Shown: one piece after another, positions 1 to 11,702 of the stretch
Layout: the number at the start of each line of letters is the position of its first letter
Numbering within the stretch: the first letter of the stretch is position 1
NCBI GenBank assembly: GCA_033297205.1
Contig: MU859306.1
Span: 1-42,064, forward strand
Reading direction: 5' to 3'
Length of the DNA: 42,064 nt
Source of the DNA: Pseudoneurospora amorphoporcata
Lineage: Eukaryota; Ascomycota; Sordariomycetes; Sordariales; Sordariaceae
Position numbers and translations under genes: made by a program
The notes under the pieces: model-generated
Told to the model about the DNA's origin: nothing
The model's database searches: none
What the model saw: the letters and a program-made list of their open reading frames with translations, nothing else

Positions 1-422
1 CAACGATGTACCCAACGCGATATTGGCGAGTCTTCTGCTTGCAAGACAGCTGTGTCGAAGAGGTTGTGCCGAAGAGGCTGTGCCCGATACCTCTACTCGG
101 TTCGCGTCGGGTATAGTGGAAGTCTGAGTCCTGCGGGATTGGTGATCTAGGCAAAGGCAGCGCCTTGAAATAAAGACAACAACAGCAACCACCTTTAAGG
201 CTCCCAATCAAACCTACCGAGATATACGCTACGAATTTTGCCAGTTATTTATACTAAGTAGTTCTCGTCTGTCGAGCAATTCCCCTAGTTTCAACTACTA
301 ATTTACTGTACCTACAGTCCCGCCAACATAAGCCGTCCGCTCGCGGAGCCTGCAAGCCTTTTCCCACCATCGAACATTTATATAATTAGCTGCCGACGAA
401 GCTGAGGCTGGCGGACTCTGCA
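1..422 (+). promoter_or_regulatory. Upstream region of the HET-NACHT-WD40 pseudogene
   Basis: I see no credible gene here. Short imperfect direct repeats built on a tgtgccgaagagg-like unit occupy about 50-95. An AT-rich stretch near 376-389 could serve as a TATA-like element for the gene that starts at 423. The short ORFs on the minus strand have no recognisable features. The promoter role is inferred from position only. Confidence 0.35.
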
Positions 423-3400
423 ATGCGACTCCTGGAGCGTAACGATACCGGCGGGATCCGTCTGACGGAAAACCTCCCCAACAATAAGATTCCACCGTAT
501 GCGATACTTTCACACACATGGGGTCCCGAAGAGGTCCTCTTCAGAAACATGACGGATGGTACAGGCAAGAACAAAGCAAGCTACGCTAAGATTCGTTTTT
601 GCGGAGACCAAGCCTGGCGCGATGGATTGAAATTCTTCTGGGTCGACACATGCTGCATCGACAAGTCTGACAGCGCCGAGCTTCAGCATGCTCTCAACTC
701 CATGTTCCATTGGTACTGCAGCGCGGTGAAATGTTACGTATACTTAGCAGACGTCTCAACCCATCAGCACAGCGACGGCCCCAGTTGGCAACCGGCCTTT
801 CGAGAGAGCAGATAGTTTTCCCGAGGATAGACCCTTCAAGAGCTCATTGCCCCAATGATCGTCGAATTCTTCTCTAAAGAGGGCGAGCGCCTAGGAGATA
901 AGAAGTCTCTGGAACAAGGAATCCACGAGATAACCGGAATTCCGCAAAAAGCCTTCCAAGGTGTCCCTCTATATAATTTCAGCGTCGCTAAACGAATATA
1001 ATGGATCGAGAAGCGTGATACAACATACGAGGAAGATAAGGTGTACTCTCTATTCGGCATTTTCGATGTATATATACCAGTTTTCTACGGCGAAGGAAGG
1101 CAGAAAGTATTGAAGCGGCTGTAGGATAAGGTTCACGAGGATTACCTCTATCTGGCAAAATTGTGGTCCACAGACCCGCGTGACCCACACGTTGAAAAGG
1201 AGCGGATCGAGCTGGCGAAAGGTAATCTACTAGCTAATGCTTACCGCTAGGTCTTCGACAACCCCGACTTCAACCGATGGCACCAGCTGCATGAGAGTCG
1301 TTTGCTCTAGGTTAAGGGAGATCCAGGCAAAGGCAAGACCATGTTACTATGCGGTATCATCGACGAGCTAGAGCGGCGTGTTATCGCTGACGGCGGCAAT
1401 TTAGCGTATTTTTTCTGCCAAGCTACCGACTCGCGCATCAATAACGCAACTGCTGTACTACGAGGCTTAATCTACCTACTTGCCCACCGGTAACTACGCC
1501 TGCTCTCACATCTACCGGAGAACACATACCCCTCCGATGATACAATAGTATGGATCGTCCTATCTAAGGTTTTACGCGAGATGCTAGAAGACCCGAACTT
1601 AAAGGTTACCTATTTAGTAATTGATGCTCTGGACGAATATATAACAGACCAACCGCAGCTTCTCCAATTGATCGTCCAGATATCATCTGTGTCTGCTCGT
1701 ATTAAGTGGCTTGTATCTAGTCGTAACGAGGTACAGATCGAAGAACAGTTGGCGACCGTCGCGCAGCAGTCCAGACTCAGCCTCGAGCTAAACGCTAAAT
1801 CCGTCACCACTGCCGTTAATGTATATATCCGCTATAAAGTCCTTCACTTATCGGAGCAGAAACAGTACGACAGCACATTGCAGGCGGATGTATATGACTA
1901 TCTCTCTTCTAACGCAAATGGGACTTTTCTCTGGGTGGCCTTGGTCTGCCAAGTACTTGCAGACCCGAGAGTTCAGAAGTGGCAGACACTAAAAAAGTTA
2001 CGGGCATTCCCTCCCGGATTGGATTCCCTGTATGCGCGGATGATGGAGCAGATTATTCAGTCCGATGATGCGGATTTGTGCAGGCAAATTCTTGCTATCT
2101 CCTCTATTGTTCGCCGACTCATCAGCCTTCAAGAACTAACTACTCTCGTCGAGATGTTAGACGATATCTCAAATGATCCGCAGTCCCTAAAAAAGCTTAT
2201 AGGGCTTTGCGGCTCGTTTTTGACTCTTCGAGATCAGACTGTTTATTTTATCCACCAATTAGCTAAGGACTTTCTATTGGGCAATACTTCTGATAAAGCT
2301 GGTAACCAAGCTTCTCTGGAGATATTCAAGTGGATTTTTCCTTCTGGGAAAGGAGATGTGAATTATACTATCTTCTCGAAGTCACTTAAAGCCATGTCTA
2401 CAGTATTGCGACGCGATATGTACGGCTTAAGCGCACCGGGATTTCTGAGCGACAAGGTCCAAGTACCGGATCCGGACCCGCTAGCGACGGTGCGGTACTC
2501 GTGCGTCTACTGGGTTGATCACTTGTGTGACTCGGTTTTTGGCACGAATACAAAATGGCCATTGACCCCGGCACCGGCAGAGAATCTAGACGGCACGGTG
2601 CCGGCACGAGCACGCCGAGTCTGGGGCAAGCTGTCCGGAGTGAGCAACTGGGTGAAGTCCAGGAAGCCGTCGGTGGGCGACTCCGGGATGTTCTCTCGAA
2701 GAGGGGTTAAGTTGCCGCTGGTCGGGGGCCCACCTCATGGGTTTATCAGCAATCCCGGGACGCCTTCCTGGGCTTGGATCTCGTATGATCGTTTATACGA
2801 TAACGGGGTTGTTTATATATTCTTTAAGACGAAGTACTTTTACTGGCTGAAAGCTCTAAGTCTACTCCAAGTTATGCCTGCGGGCGTTGTTGCTATTAGA
2901 AAGCTCGAGGGCTTGCTAGTAAGTATAAGTCTAACTCTACACTAGGGACTTAGTCTAACTAAAAATATAGGGAGGTAATGATTAGTCGTAGTTATCAAAG
3001 CTTGTTTGGGATGCTTACCGGTTTGCTCTATCTTATAAGTCAATAATAGAGCAAGCTCCACTTCAAGCCTACATATCAGCGCTTGTATTTGCTCCAAGCG
3101 GTAGCTTGATAAAGAGGAATTTCAGGGCAGAAGAACCTAAATGGATTCGAACTAAGCCGGCTGTAGAATTGGATTGGAATGCATGCCTCCAGACCCTAGA
3201 AGGCCATAGCAGCTCCGTTATCTCCGTGGCCTTCTCGCCTGATGGCCAGCGGCTTGCGTCCGGTTCGGGCGACCGCACGATCAAAATCTAGGATCCGGCG
3301 TCAGGGAGCTGCCTCCAAACCCTAAAAGGCCATAACGGCACCGTTTTCTCTGTGGCCTTCTCGCCTAATGGCCAGCGGCTTGCGTCCGGTTCGGGGGACC

Positions 3401-4011
3401 GCACGATCAAGATCTGGGATCCGGCGTCGGGGAGCTGCCTCCAGACCTTAAAAGGCCATAGCGGCGCCGTTCGCTCAGTAGCATTCTCGCCTAATAGCCA
3501 GCGGCTTACGTCCGGTTCGTACGATAACACGATTAAGATCTAGGATCCGGCGTCGGGGAGCTGCCTCCAGACCCTAAAAGGCCATAGCGACTACGTTCGC
3601 TCAATAGCATTCTTGCCTAATAGCCAGCGGCTTGCGTCCAGTTCGTCCAGTTTGTGGTACCAAACGATCAAGATCTAGGATCCGGCGTCGGGGAGCTGCC
3701 TCCAGACGATTCCTACTAGTACTATAATAACCGATATCTCGTTTGACCCTACCAATCGCTACCTCCTTACCAACGTTGGACGTATTAAAACAATTACAGA
3801 AACTACCGAAAGCTAAGTTGTACTAGATAACTCAGAAATCTATGGCTATAGCTTGGAACAGGATAAGTCTTGGATTACTTGCAACGGCCAGAACGTACTC
3901 TGGTTACCACCGAATTACCGATCAGTTTGTTGTAATATCTAGGGACGGATGATATCCATCGGCTATACATCGGGACTAGTTTGGTTTATTAGCTTCTCAC
4001 AAGACATATAG
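423..4011 (+). pseudogene. HET-NACHT-WD40 NLR (STAND) gene, decayed by RIP-like nonsense mutations
   Basis: This is an NLR-type incompatibility gene of the fungal HET-D/HET-E architecture. The HET domain shows PPYAILSHTWG, a WVDTCCIDK motif and a YSLFGIF...YGEGR end. NACHT follows with Walker A GDPGKGKT near residue 299 and Walker B YLVIDALDE near residue 397. A 73-bp intron (2919-2991, gtaagt...gtag, with a ctaac branch site) separates NACHT from four WD40 repeats of about 42 residues and a C-terminal tail ending FISFSQDI. The frame is kept over about 1,170 codons without an indel. It is nevertheless broken by stops at 813, 828, 999, 1122, 1248, 1308 and 1491, and in the WD40 part at 3289, 3541, 3676 and beyond. 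All are TAG or TAA. Where paralogues can be compared (for example LLW-IKGD and KIW-DPA) the lost codon is Trp TGG or Gln CAR. Residues 712-786 are a GC-rich insert absent from the other copies. Such proteins sense non-self and trigger cell death; this copy cannot make full-length protein. Confidence 0.9.
2556..2780 (+). other. 225-bp GC-rich in-frame insert within the first NLR copy
   Basis: The two other NLR copies run directly from a conserved GTNTK motif into RYDP/RHNP and then FLETKYLYWLEAL. Here 75 extra codons lie between GTNTK and a YDRLYDN-like resumption. The insert is rich in Gly, Pro, Arg and Ser, is clearly more GC-rich than its surroundings and contains no nonsense codon. It may be a late insertion or an ancestral segment lost elsewhere. 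Confidence 0.7.
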
Positions 4012-4186
4012 TTTACTCCAAATCATCCTTAATTCCTTTCTCTTTATTTCTTTTTCCTAGCGTGCCACCAGAAGGGTCTAGGAGGATAGGTAAATTTATA
4101 AGAATTTTATAAATTCTAGTACCTTCTGCTGTTATCAAGATGACGTATTTCATTATGAAGAAGCAAGACTATTCCATCCTTTGTAT
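4012..4186 (+). other. Conserved NLR 3' UTR segment
   Basis: A block beginning gcgtgccaccagaagggtc at about 4060 recurs after the HET-ankyrin gene (about 18071-18200) and after the third NLR copy (about 38995-39084). It shows that the 3' flank was duplicated along with the coding sequence. Similarity to the 18-kb copy stops near 4178, which bounds the Helitron-associated sequence on the left. Confidence 0.7.
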
Positions 4187-4983
4187 TATTGAAGCGTGCT
4201 TCAACTATGCAGAGGTGAATGACTGTCACAGTCTGGGGTGTCACTTCAGGGACCCACATTCACCGAAGCGGAGTTGAGGGACGGTTCGTCTACAGCCATA
4301 GGTTCGCGCAGTATTTCCCTACGATCTGATTAGCTACTTCGTGGCACGCATCTACAACTGGTCAGGGCGTTTTGCCAAGCCATGTTCTGATTGGCTACTT
4401 CATTGACAGTGCTTCTGACAGTCTGCGCCAGAACGCACTGGGTCCTGCCACAAATGGGATGAAATGCACGGTCCCATCTGCCAACGGCTGGCGGACCCGC
4501 TTGGCAAGCCACTGACAGCCCAGACCAGACTGCCAGACTGCCAGACCTCTGTCACCCGCACTGACCAACCGTTCGTCGCACACATCGCCATTCAACCTCC
4601 ACCTTCAACCTCACCACCGTCATCGCGATTCTATCTCAACACCAACCTCACCGCTAAGAAATCGTTACACTTACCGCCAGATAAGCAGTCGCGACGACAA
4701 CAAACGCGCATCACCAGCTGTGACTCACGGCAAGCGACGGGGTATAAGAATCGCGCCTCCCCCCATCTCTCGACTCCCAACTTCTCCCTCTTTTCTCTCA
4801 AGAATCTGATCTCGCCCATCTCTCAGATTGAACTTAGGTTGGTTCTCCCCCTCTCTCGCTTCTATATGGCACCTCTCTAACATCATCACCAGGTAGTACG
4901 ACCGTGCGACCGTATGGGGGATTTCCTTTGTCATCTGGGGGTCCTGCATTTCTTTCCTTTCGTCATCCTTTCCTTTCGTCATC
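4187..4983 (+). promoter_or_regulatory. Upstream / 5' region of the Helitron gene
   Basis: No convincing gene is visible in this stretch. There is a small hairpin with 8-bp arms (ggtgaatg near 4214, cattcacc near 4257). A partial duplication of a ctgattagctacttc-like segment (4326, 4389) and a short gccagact repetition near 4530 are also present. The last 200 bp are pyrimidine-rich, as is common upstream of fungal start codons. The Helitron 5' terminus (TC after a host A) must lie somewhere here or just upstream, but I cannot place it. Confidence 0.3.
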
Positions 4984-7900
4984 ATGGATGTACCTACCAG
5001 AAACTGCAGAAAATGCCATCAAGATAAACCCATCGCCCAGTTTACCAACAAAAGAGATGCGACCAAGTTGGTGCAGATGTGTGAAGCATGTCGTGATGAA
5101 AGAGCTGAGGTATGTCTTCCTTTTCCTTCACCGTCACCGTCACCGTCACCATTCCGACCCCGTTCCCCTCGCCAGTCAACCGGTGTTGTCTGCTTAACGG
5201 TAAATCCTTCAAAAGCGTGAATCCTACCAGGAGTCCCAGTATGCCGCGTCGTTCCACCACCTGCGGGTGAATGGTGCCCTCGAGGGTTAAGATCCAGGCC
5301 GCGGGGGTTGCGGGTGCGACTCAGATAACATCGGTTGGCTGGCCTCGAACAACTAATATAACAACAGGCCCTCCGTCAAAGGGAAAGAAATGCCAGTGTA
5401 CTCTCGCCTCCTCGCCCAGCACAGGCACCTCGGCCTCAACCAGATCCACGGGCATTTCAACCCAACATCCCCGAACGTGATGAAGATGACCCTCCCGAGC
5501 GACCACCGCAACGATTCCTCCCCATGGCAGGTCCCATGGCACCTCCCCCTGTACGTCCCGGCCTTCGTCCTCTAGCGCCTGCTCCGAGACAACAACCGGT
5601 ACAACAGCCGGTACAACAGCCGGTACAGCAACCGGTACAGCAACCGGTACGAAGGATTATCGATGTCGATGCGTGGGTTCAGAATCGAGAACGTGTAATA
5701 CGTTCAATCACGCCATTCTTCCCAGCTGGAAAGAATTCACAGGTAGGTTTGTCAATCAAGCGACATGACCACGGCTAACTTCGCTTGCAGGATTCCCCCG
5801 AGACCGCCAGAGCACGTCGCGACATCAACCAGATTCAGCGTGAACACCGTCGTCGCCGTCGTGACAATCAAGAAACTTCTATCACTCCTTCCCTCCAGAC
5901 TCAGAGGAGACGAAATCTCGGCATCGATGATAACAACGACGGTCTCAACAATCAAGATCTCGACAATCATGATGACAACAACGATTTCAACAACCACGAC
6001 GATGACCCTGATGTCGACCATTTCTTCTGCCCGGTATGTAATATCCCTCGTGGTATTGCTGACAGGCATATCGAGACTGGGTATTGCACATATTGCAGAG
6101 TGGGTGCACCGCATGGGAATACCGACCTTGAAAACAGGTTTTGCCTAGGCTGCCGTCGGGTATTTATGCGTGGTCTGTTTTACAATCTCGATGGCGATGA
6201 GTTCGAACGTTGCGATTTGTGTCGTATTAATGACGGCGATCCTACTCCTTCACCCTCTTTCCACCACAGTCCCAGGGGGCCGCCAACTCCTCGGCGGTTA
6301 GCACCTCGCCGTCCTCAAAGAAATCTCAATCAGCAACAAGATCTTGAGCAGCCAGCACCCCGCTCCCCTCCTCGACCACGAGAATTCCCTGGACTTCCCG
6401 GTGTTGACTTTGAGCGGGATCCACCATACAATGGCCCTGAAGACCTCCAAGGAATGGCCATCCCTCAAATCGACTTCGACAGGGTCAAGACATTTGAGGA
6501 AGCTGAGAGAGGTGACAGCATGGAAAAATGTTCACGATGTAAACAAAGGTGGTTCGATATGCGCATGGTTAACAACTATTGCCGTACATGTCACACCAAA
6601 GACGATCAAAAGGTCCCCGGTGATCCTGATTATTTCAGCGACGAAAATAACCTCGACTTTGGCCATGTTCCTGACTTCCTTCCAGCACTTAACCAAATCG
6701 AAGAACAACTTATCGCACGAATACATGTCTACGTTGATGTGTGGGTTGTCAAGGGTTCCCAGTACAAATATTCAGGTCACATCATCAACTTCCTTCGTGA
6801 TGTTGGTCATGTCTACTACCAGTTACCGCTACTACCCCGCGATCTCGACATTGTCATTCTTCGCCCTCGCAGAGCTAGAGATGAGCCCCGTGTCGCCCGG
6901 CGCATTCGACAGGTCATGACAGTCAACCCTCACAAGATTCGTATCTGGCTCAACTATTTAAAAGAAGAGCACCCTGGATATCAGGATGTTGAGATTGTTG
7001 AAGGTCGATTTGAACAACTGGCGGCACTTCCCAACGGCAATGCATATGACGACTTGGTGGTTCACGAAATGAACATCGACCCCAATGATTTCCCAGCCGA
7101 CGAGGATCTCAATCTCGATGAAGACGAAGATGAAGACGAAGATGAAGAGGAGGCTTTCAATCCTGAAGTTGCCGCTCTCCCCAACCTCATCGCCAATCAA
7201 GCAGATATGGAACAGCTTCGTCAGCAGCTGGGTGAAGCTCCGGGTGCCGGTCAAGCTCCGGGTGCCGGCGGTCAACCCGGAGATATACCAGTTCGACCCG
7301 CTCCCGGCCAACATCCCCAAGCTCAACCCTTCATTGAACCAGGCCCATTACGGAACACCCCTATTAGGGAATGGGATAGATGTCAGCGTATTCTATCACT
7401 GGCATTCCCAACCCTTTACCCCAATGGGAAAGCCGACTTTGTTGAGCCCCGTATACGATCGGTCGACTTCGATGAATACATTCAACATGCATTGAAATGG
7501 CACGATGGTCGATTTGCTCGACATTACCGATTCCCTTTCGTCGTGTTCAATACCCATATGCGCAAGCAGGCCAATGGAAAAAGCAGGTTCTTCGTACGAT
7601 CCGGTCGCGGTGGTGCAAATGATATTCCCAGTGTTGAAGCATTACGGGAGGCCGTCGAATCCGATGCTCTAGAGGCACAGCATCTTTGCGACTCGGTCGT
7701 TAGATTTGCTCATTCTATAAAGGGTATACGGCCTTACTGGATGCGGAAAAGCCGTGAACTCCGTGCTCATGTCCAGGCATTGGGCATGCCGGCCATGTTC
7801 ATGACGTTTAGTGCGGCCGACACTCATTGGGAAAGCCTTGCTCGGCATATGCCCAACTATAACGAGTGGAAGGCTGGCTCTGAACAGCTTCGACAGAGTA

Positions 7901-10900
7901 TTGCACGGAAGAATTTGAAAGAAAACCCCCACACCGCCGCCTACCATATCCAAAGAAGGTTCGAATTATTCAGGAAGCATGTCTTGCTCCCCAAGTTCAA
8001 GATACAGGATTGGTGGTATCGCATTGAGTTTCAAGCACGAGGTAGTGGTCATTTCCACGGTATTTACTGGATTGACCATATCAATGCCCCTGATTTGGCC
8101 GATGAAGCTGTTCGCAAAGAATTTGCAGACCTATGGGGCATTCACGTTACTGCCCGCAACCCAGAACCAGCACGAGTCGCTCAACAAGGAGAAGGAGATC
8201 CTTTGGCTGTTAGGATTGGTAATGGTCTTGAAGAGGAAGGTATTTATCTACCCACCTTCGACCTCCTCTCTAAAATGGTCAACCGAATGCAACGACATGG
8301 CCGTTGTACCGACGACTATTGCCTTCGTGTTCAGCGGCTTAACCAGGGTGCTCATCAACCCGATGATCCAGTACTCAAAGTCTGTCGTTTTCACTTTCCC
8401 AGAAATCACCATCCAGAACCACACCTTACGCGCAGTCTCAACCCAAAGTATTGGTTATACGATGGGGAACGAAATGATGACCGCATGAACAACCACAACC
8501 GTACTGTTACCTTAGGATGGCGTGCTAATACGGATATTCAGCCATGTACCAGCCATGATCCCGTCGTCAACTACATCGCCAAATACCGTTCGAAGGCCGA
8601 GAAGCAGTCAAAGACTTTCAGAGAGATTGCTATGGAGATTGCCCCCAATATTGCATCTGACAACCACGTCGTTTCTTTTGCTGCAAAGATGATCAATTCG
8701 CTTATTGCTGAGCGAGACTGGTCTGCACAAGAAATCAGTCATCTCCTTCTTAACTTACCCCTCGATGAAAGCACTCGCAAGGTTATCGATGTGGACTGTC
8801 GTCATCCAGACAGGTTGCCTCCCCCAGGTGTGCTCATCAGAGAAGGCCAGCCGATTCAAACACAAAGTCAATACGTCAAATACCTATCACGTCCCAACAA
8901 TCTTGAGAATATCAGTTACTTTAAGTGGCTTACTCGGTTTGATATCAAGACAAACCGACGTCTTGGAGATCGTGGTAAAAAGAGAGTTCTCAACTACTAC
9001 CCCATCTTCAAATCTGACAACGATGCCCAGTTTGAAGACTGGTGCAGAGTTAAGCTAATGTTACATCATCCTCATCGTACTCAGTTGGATTTGTTCTCTG
9101 TTCGAAACCCTGATGGCCACCGTCAAGAGTTGGAGACATATTCTGATGCATATTTAACCTGCACAGAGGTCCATCACGGTGTTTACGATCACCCCTCATG
9201 ATTACTACAGCAAACTTCCCGATGGCGAACCTGACGATGAGTTTGAACCCCCAGAAGAAGACGAGAGACGCAGGGAGCCATGGCAAGTGTTGGCTAGGGA
9301 GAGGCCTGGCAATGAGGGTGTTGATGATGACGGCAATTTCGGAATCCTTGGTCATAGACCCCAAGATGCCCTCTACGACTGGCTTCAGCATATGGATTAC
9401 CAAGATTTTCTTGACGAACAACACAACTACTGGAGAAATAAGAAGGCTGACAACCGCGATTTGGTAAAAGATATTCCTGAAATTACTTCAACCGCCATTG
9501 ACAACCTCAATCCAGCTCAAAGGGTTGTATTTGATCAGTTTGTTACTCATTATCAGTCTATTCTTGACTGCAATGATAATATTCAGCAACTCATGCGTAT
9601 TCCACCCTTGCTTTTACAGGTTGATGGGCGTGGAGGCACTGGAAAGTCACATCTCATCCGGCTTCTGTCTTTCAAGCTAAAGCAGATGGCTGAATCCAGA
9701 AATAAGAGTGACCCTGTTATTCGGGGTGCTCCAACTGGAGTAGCGGCTAACAACATTGACGGCCAGACTCTACACTCCTTATTCAAGCTACCCATTTCTC
9801 CCAGGAACGTTAACCAGAATGGTCCAGAAGTTGCTATTGCAGCATTAGATGGCATCAATCTTACTCAACTCCAAGCTAAACTACGGCCATATCGATATTT
9901 CATTATTGACGAGAAGTCAATGCTGGGACTTCGAACACTTAACTTCGTCAACCAACGACTTCGACAGGCGTTTCCAGAATGCCAGACTCAACTGTTTGGG
10001 GGTAGGAGTGTTCTTCTGCTTGGTGATTTCTATCAACTACCCCCAGTCCGCCAGAAACCTCTCTTTCACGATCAAGAGATTCTCTCCGCTCTAGAACAAG
10101 GCGGTCGTAACTGTTACCATGCCTTCAACAAGACCGTTGAATTACAGCAGATTGTTCGCCAACAAGGGGATGATCAAGCAGGTTTCAGGAATGCACTCGA
10201 AGGGTTACGCAATAATAATCCTACTCGCCAGCACTGGGATTTATTACGTTCCCGGCTCAAGACCGCATTAACGGCTGAAGATGCCACCCGATTTGAGGGT
10301 GCTCTTCGTATCTACCCCAAACGAGATGATGTACGGTCTTATAACATTGAGCACTTAGAAGCACTGGAGCAACCCTGTCTCATGATGAAAGCTGAGCATG
10401 AAGGGGTTGGTGCTAAGGATGTGGATGCTGCCGAGGTCAATAACCTCCAAGTCGAATTATCGTTGATGATAGGCAGTAGGGTTATGCTTACTGAGAATCT
10501 CTGGACTGAGGTTGGCCTGGTTAACGGTGCATTGGGTACTGTCTTTGATGTTGCCTGGGATGCCAACTTCCCTGCCAGACAACAACAGATGTATGACGAA
10601 GAGAACTCAGAAGGCACCCCCTTTGTGATATTGGTTAAGATGGACCGGTATACTGGGCCCCAGTGCTTCCCAGAACGAGATCAACAGCGGTATCACAATG
10701 TGGTGCCTGTCTTCAAGATCACAAAAGACTTCCTGTCTCACAGGAACGCCCAGTGTAAAAGAACACAGTTCCCCTTCGTCATTGCATATGCCATTACGGT
10801 GCATAAATCACAGGGATGTACACTCAACACGGCTGTACTGGATATTTCGAAGCGAGACTTTCAAGCAGGGCTTACATATGTGGCTTGCTCTCGAGTAAAG

Positions 10901-11035
10901 ACCATACAGGGCCTCATGTTCGACACGCTCTTCGACTTGAGTGCTCTACGAATAGCCTCTAACCGTGCCTTTCTTATGAGGCAAGCAGATGAGAGAAGGA
11001 GATTACCAGAGAAGCTGCCAGTCCCGGAAGTATAA
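4984..11035 (+). CDS. Helitron Rep/helicase transposase, four exons, one frameshift near 9192-9195
   Basis: This is the rolling-circle transposase of a Helitron, normally one Rep-helicase protein. Exons are inferred as 4984-5109, 5216-5266, 5368-5742 and 5791 onward, with introns of 106, 101 and 48 bp. The last two introns have CTAAT/CTAAC branch sites, and every junction keeps the frame. Exon 1 carries a CxxC pair (CRKC, CEAC); more Cys pairs (CPVC, CTYC, CLGC, CDLC, CSRC, CRTC) follow in exon 4. Further on come a segment like the domain preceding fungal Helitron Rep, the Rep HUH motif GSGHFHG (His near residues 938 and 940) and two Tyr in NYIAKY (about 1112 and 1116). The first frame stops at 9199. 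The helicase continues in another frame, with Walker A GRGGTGKS near 9625, Walker B FIIDEKSM and a late AITVHKSQG motif, to a TAA at 11033. One surplus C in the CCCC run at 9192-9195 explains the break. With three Cs the frames join into about 1,930 residues. Unlike its neighbours it has no TAG/TAA decay. Confidence 0.88.
5592..5650 (+). repeat. 12-bp tandem repeat encoding five QQPV units
   Basis: Within exon 3 of the Helitron gene, CAR CAR CCG GTA is repeated five times and gives a Gln-Gln-Pro-Val run inside a proline-rich linker. The unit is a whole number of codons, so copy-number changes would not break the frame. Confidence 0.85.
9615..11032 (+). other. Pif1-like helicase domain of the Helitron transposase
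   Basis: This is the SF1B helicase half. The visible order is Walker A GRGGTGKS, a GAPTGVAANN segment, a QTLHSLFKLP segment, Walker B IIDEKSM, GDFYQLPPV and the C-terminal VHKSQGCTLN and VACSR motifs. This is the conserved order of Pif1/Helitron helicases. The region is open throughout and looks biochemically complete, but it is out of frame with the Rep half. Confidence 0.88.
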
Positions 11036-11702
11036 ACTAAACACCAAGACTCTGGGCACCCGGCATCACCACTTCCGTACCGGCCCGGCACACGGGACCC
11101 GGCATATTACCTCCAGGCAGTACACCCCAGCACACCCTAATACTGCAGTTTAGACAGTAATCGTATATATCCATGTAATAATAACATCCAGCATTTCACC
11201 CATGATTGAGATCCCTGCGTACAACCCGTGTTGGGTTTAGCCGGGTATTACGAAAAAGATTCGGATCCCACTTTGCTTACGTGATTAGGATCTAAAGCAC
11301 GCTTCAATATCCAGCTGTGCATTGCTAGATTAGGAATCCAGCATCGCACTCGGTGGCAGGACTATTTTAATTCTTCTTGCTGTATAGTGCAATCTGAAAG
11401 CCTCTATTCGGTTACATGTAAAGCTACCGTAAAAGTGTCTACTGGGGGACCGCCATAACGAAGGTACCCGAATATTTAGGGTGATCACTCAAAGCACCTG
11501 GCCAGGACAGTGACTTCGTATATAAATGATGGAAGGCAAGAAGCGAAGTAGCCAAGGTGAAGATGACGGTCAATTGAATCCTATGCTATCTACCCGCCAA
11601 CACATTCCGGCCCTTCTGGGCCTTATCCTTTCCTCCTCTTCGGCTCACTGAATGAGGTACCTGGAGTGACCGCCTGCCCGAGGACTTCGACACCGTCATG
11701 AC
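11036..11702. other. Helitron 3' flank, no gene recognised
   Basis: After the helicase stop there is a GC-rich hairpin (ccggcccg near 11083, cggg-ac-ccgg near 11096). A CTAA followed by T occurs at 11137-11141. Helitrons end in CTRR next to a host T with a hairpin just upstream, but here the spacing is about 35 nt, longer than usual, so the terminus is only a candidate. Nothing recognisable is seen in the remainder up to 11702. Confidence 0.3.

Noticed and set aside
790..850. Frameshift in the first NLR gene after the HET N-terminus
   Set aside because: The frame is continuous; the apparent break is two TAG codons (813 and 828) replacing the Trp codons of an RWFSRGWTLQE-type motif.
6344..7495. 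Several overlapping ORFs of 90-190 codons within the Helitron Rep exon
   Set aside because: They lie in alternative frames of a well-supported transposase and have low-complexity shadow compositions.
9179..9201. Programmed frameshifting or a GTG-initiated separate helicase gene
   Set aside because: No slippery heptamer of the usual form is seen, GTG starts are not expected in a fungal nuclear gene, and one extra C explains the break.
11083..11140. Helitron 3' terminus at CTAA/T with an upstream hairpin
   Set aside because: The hairpin is about 35 nt from the CTAA instead of about 10, and the matching 5' TC end could not be found, so it was not asserted as a boundary.
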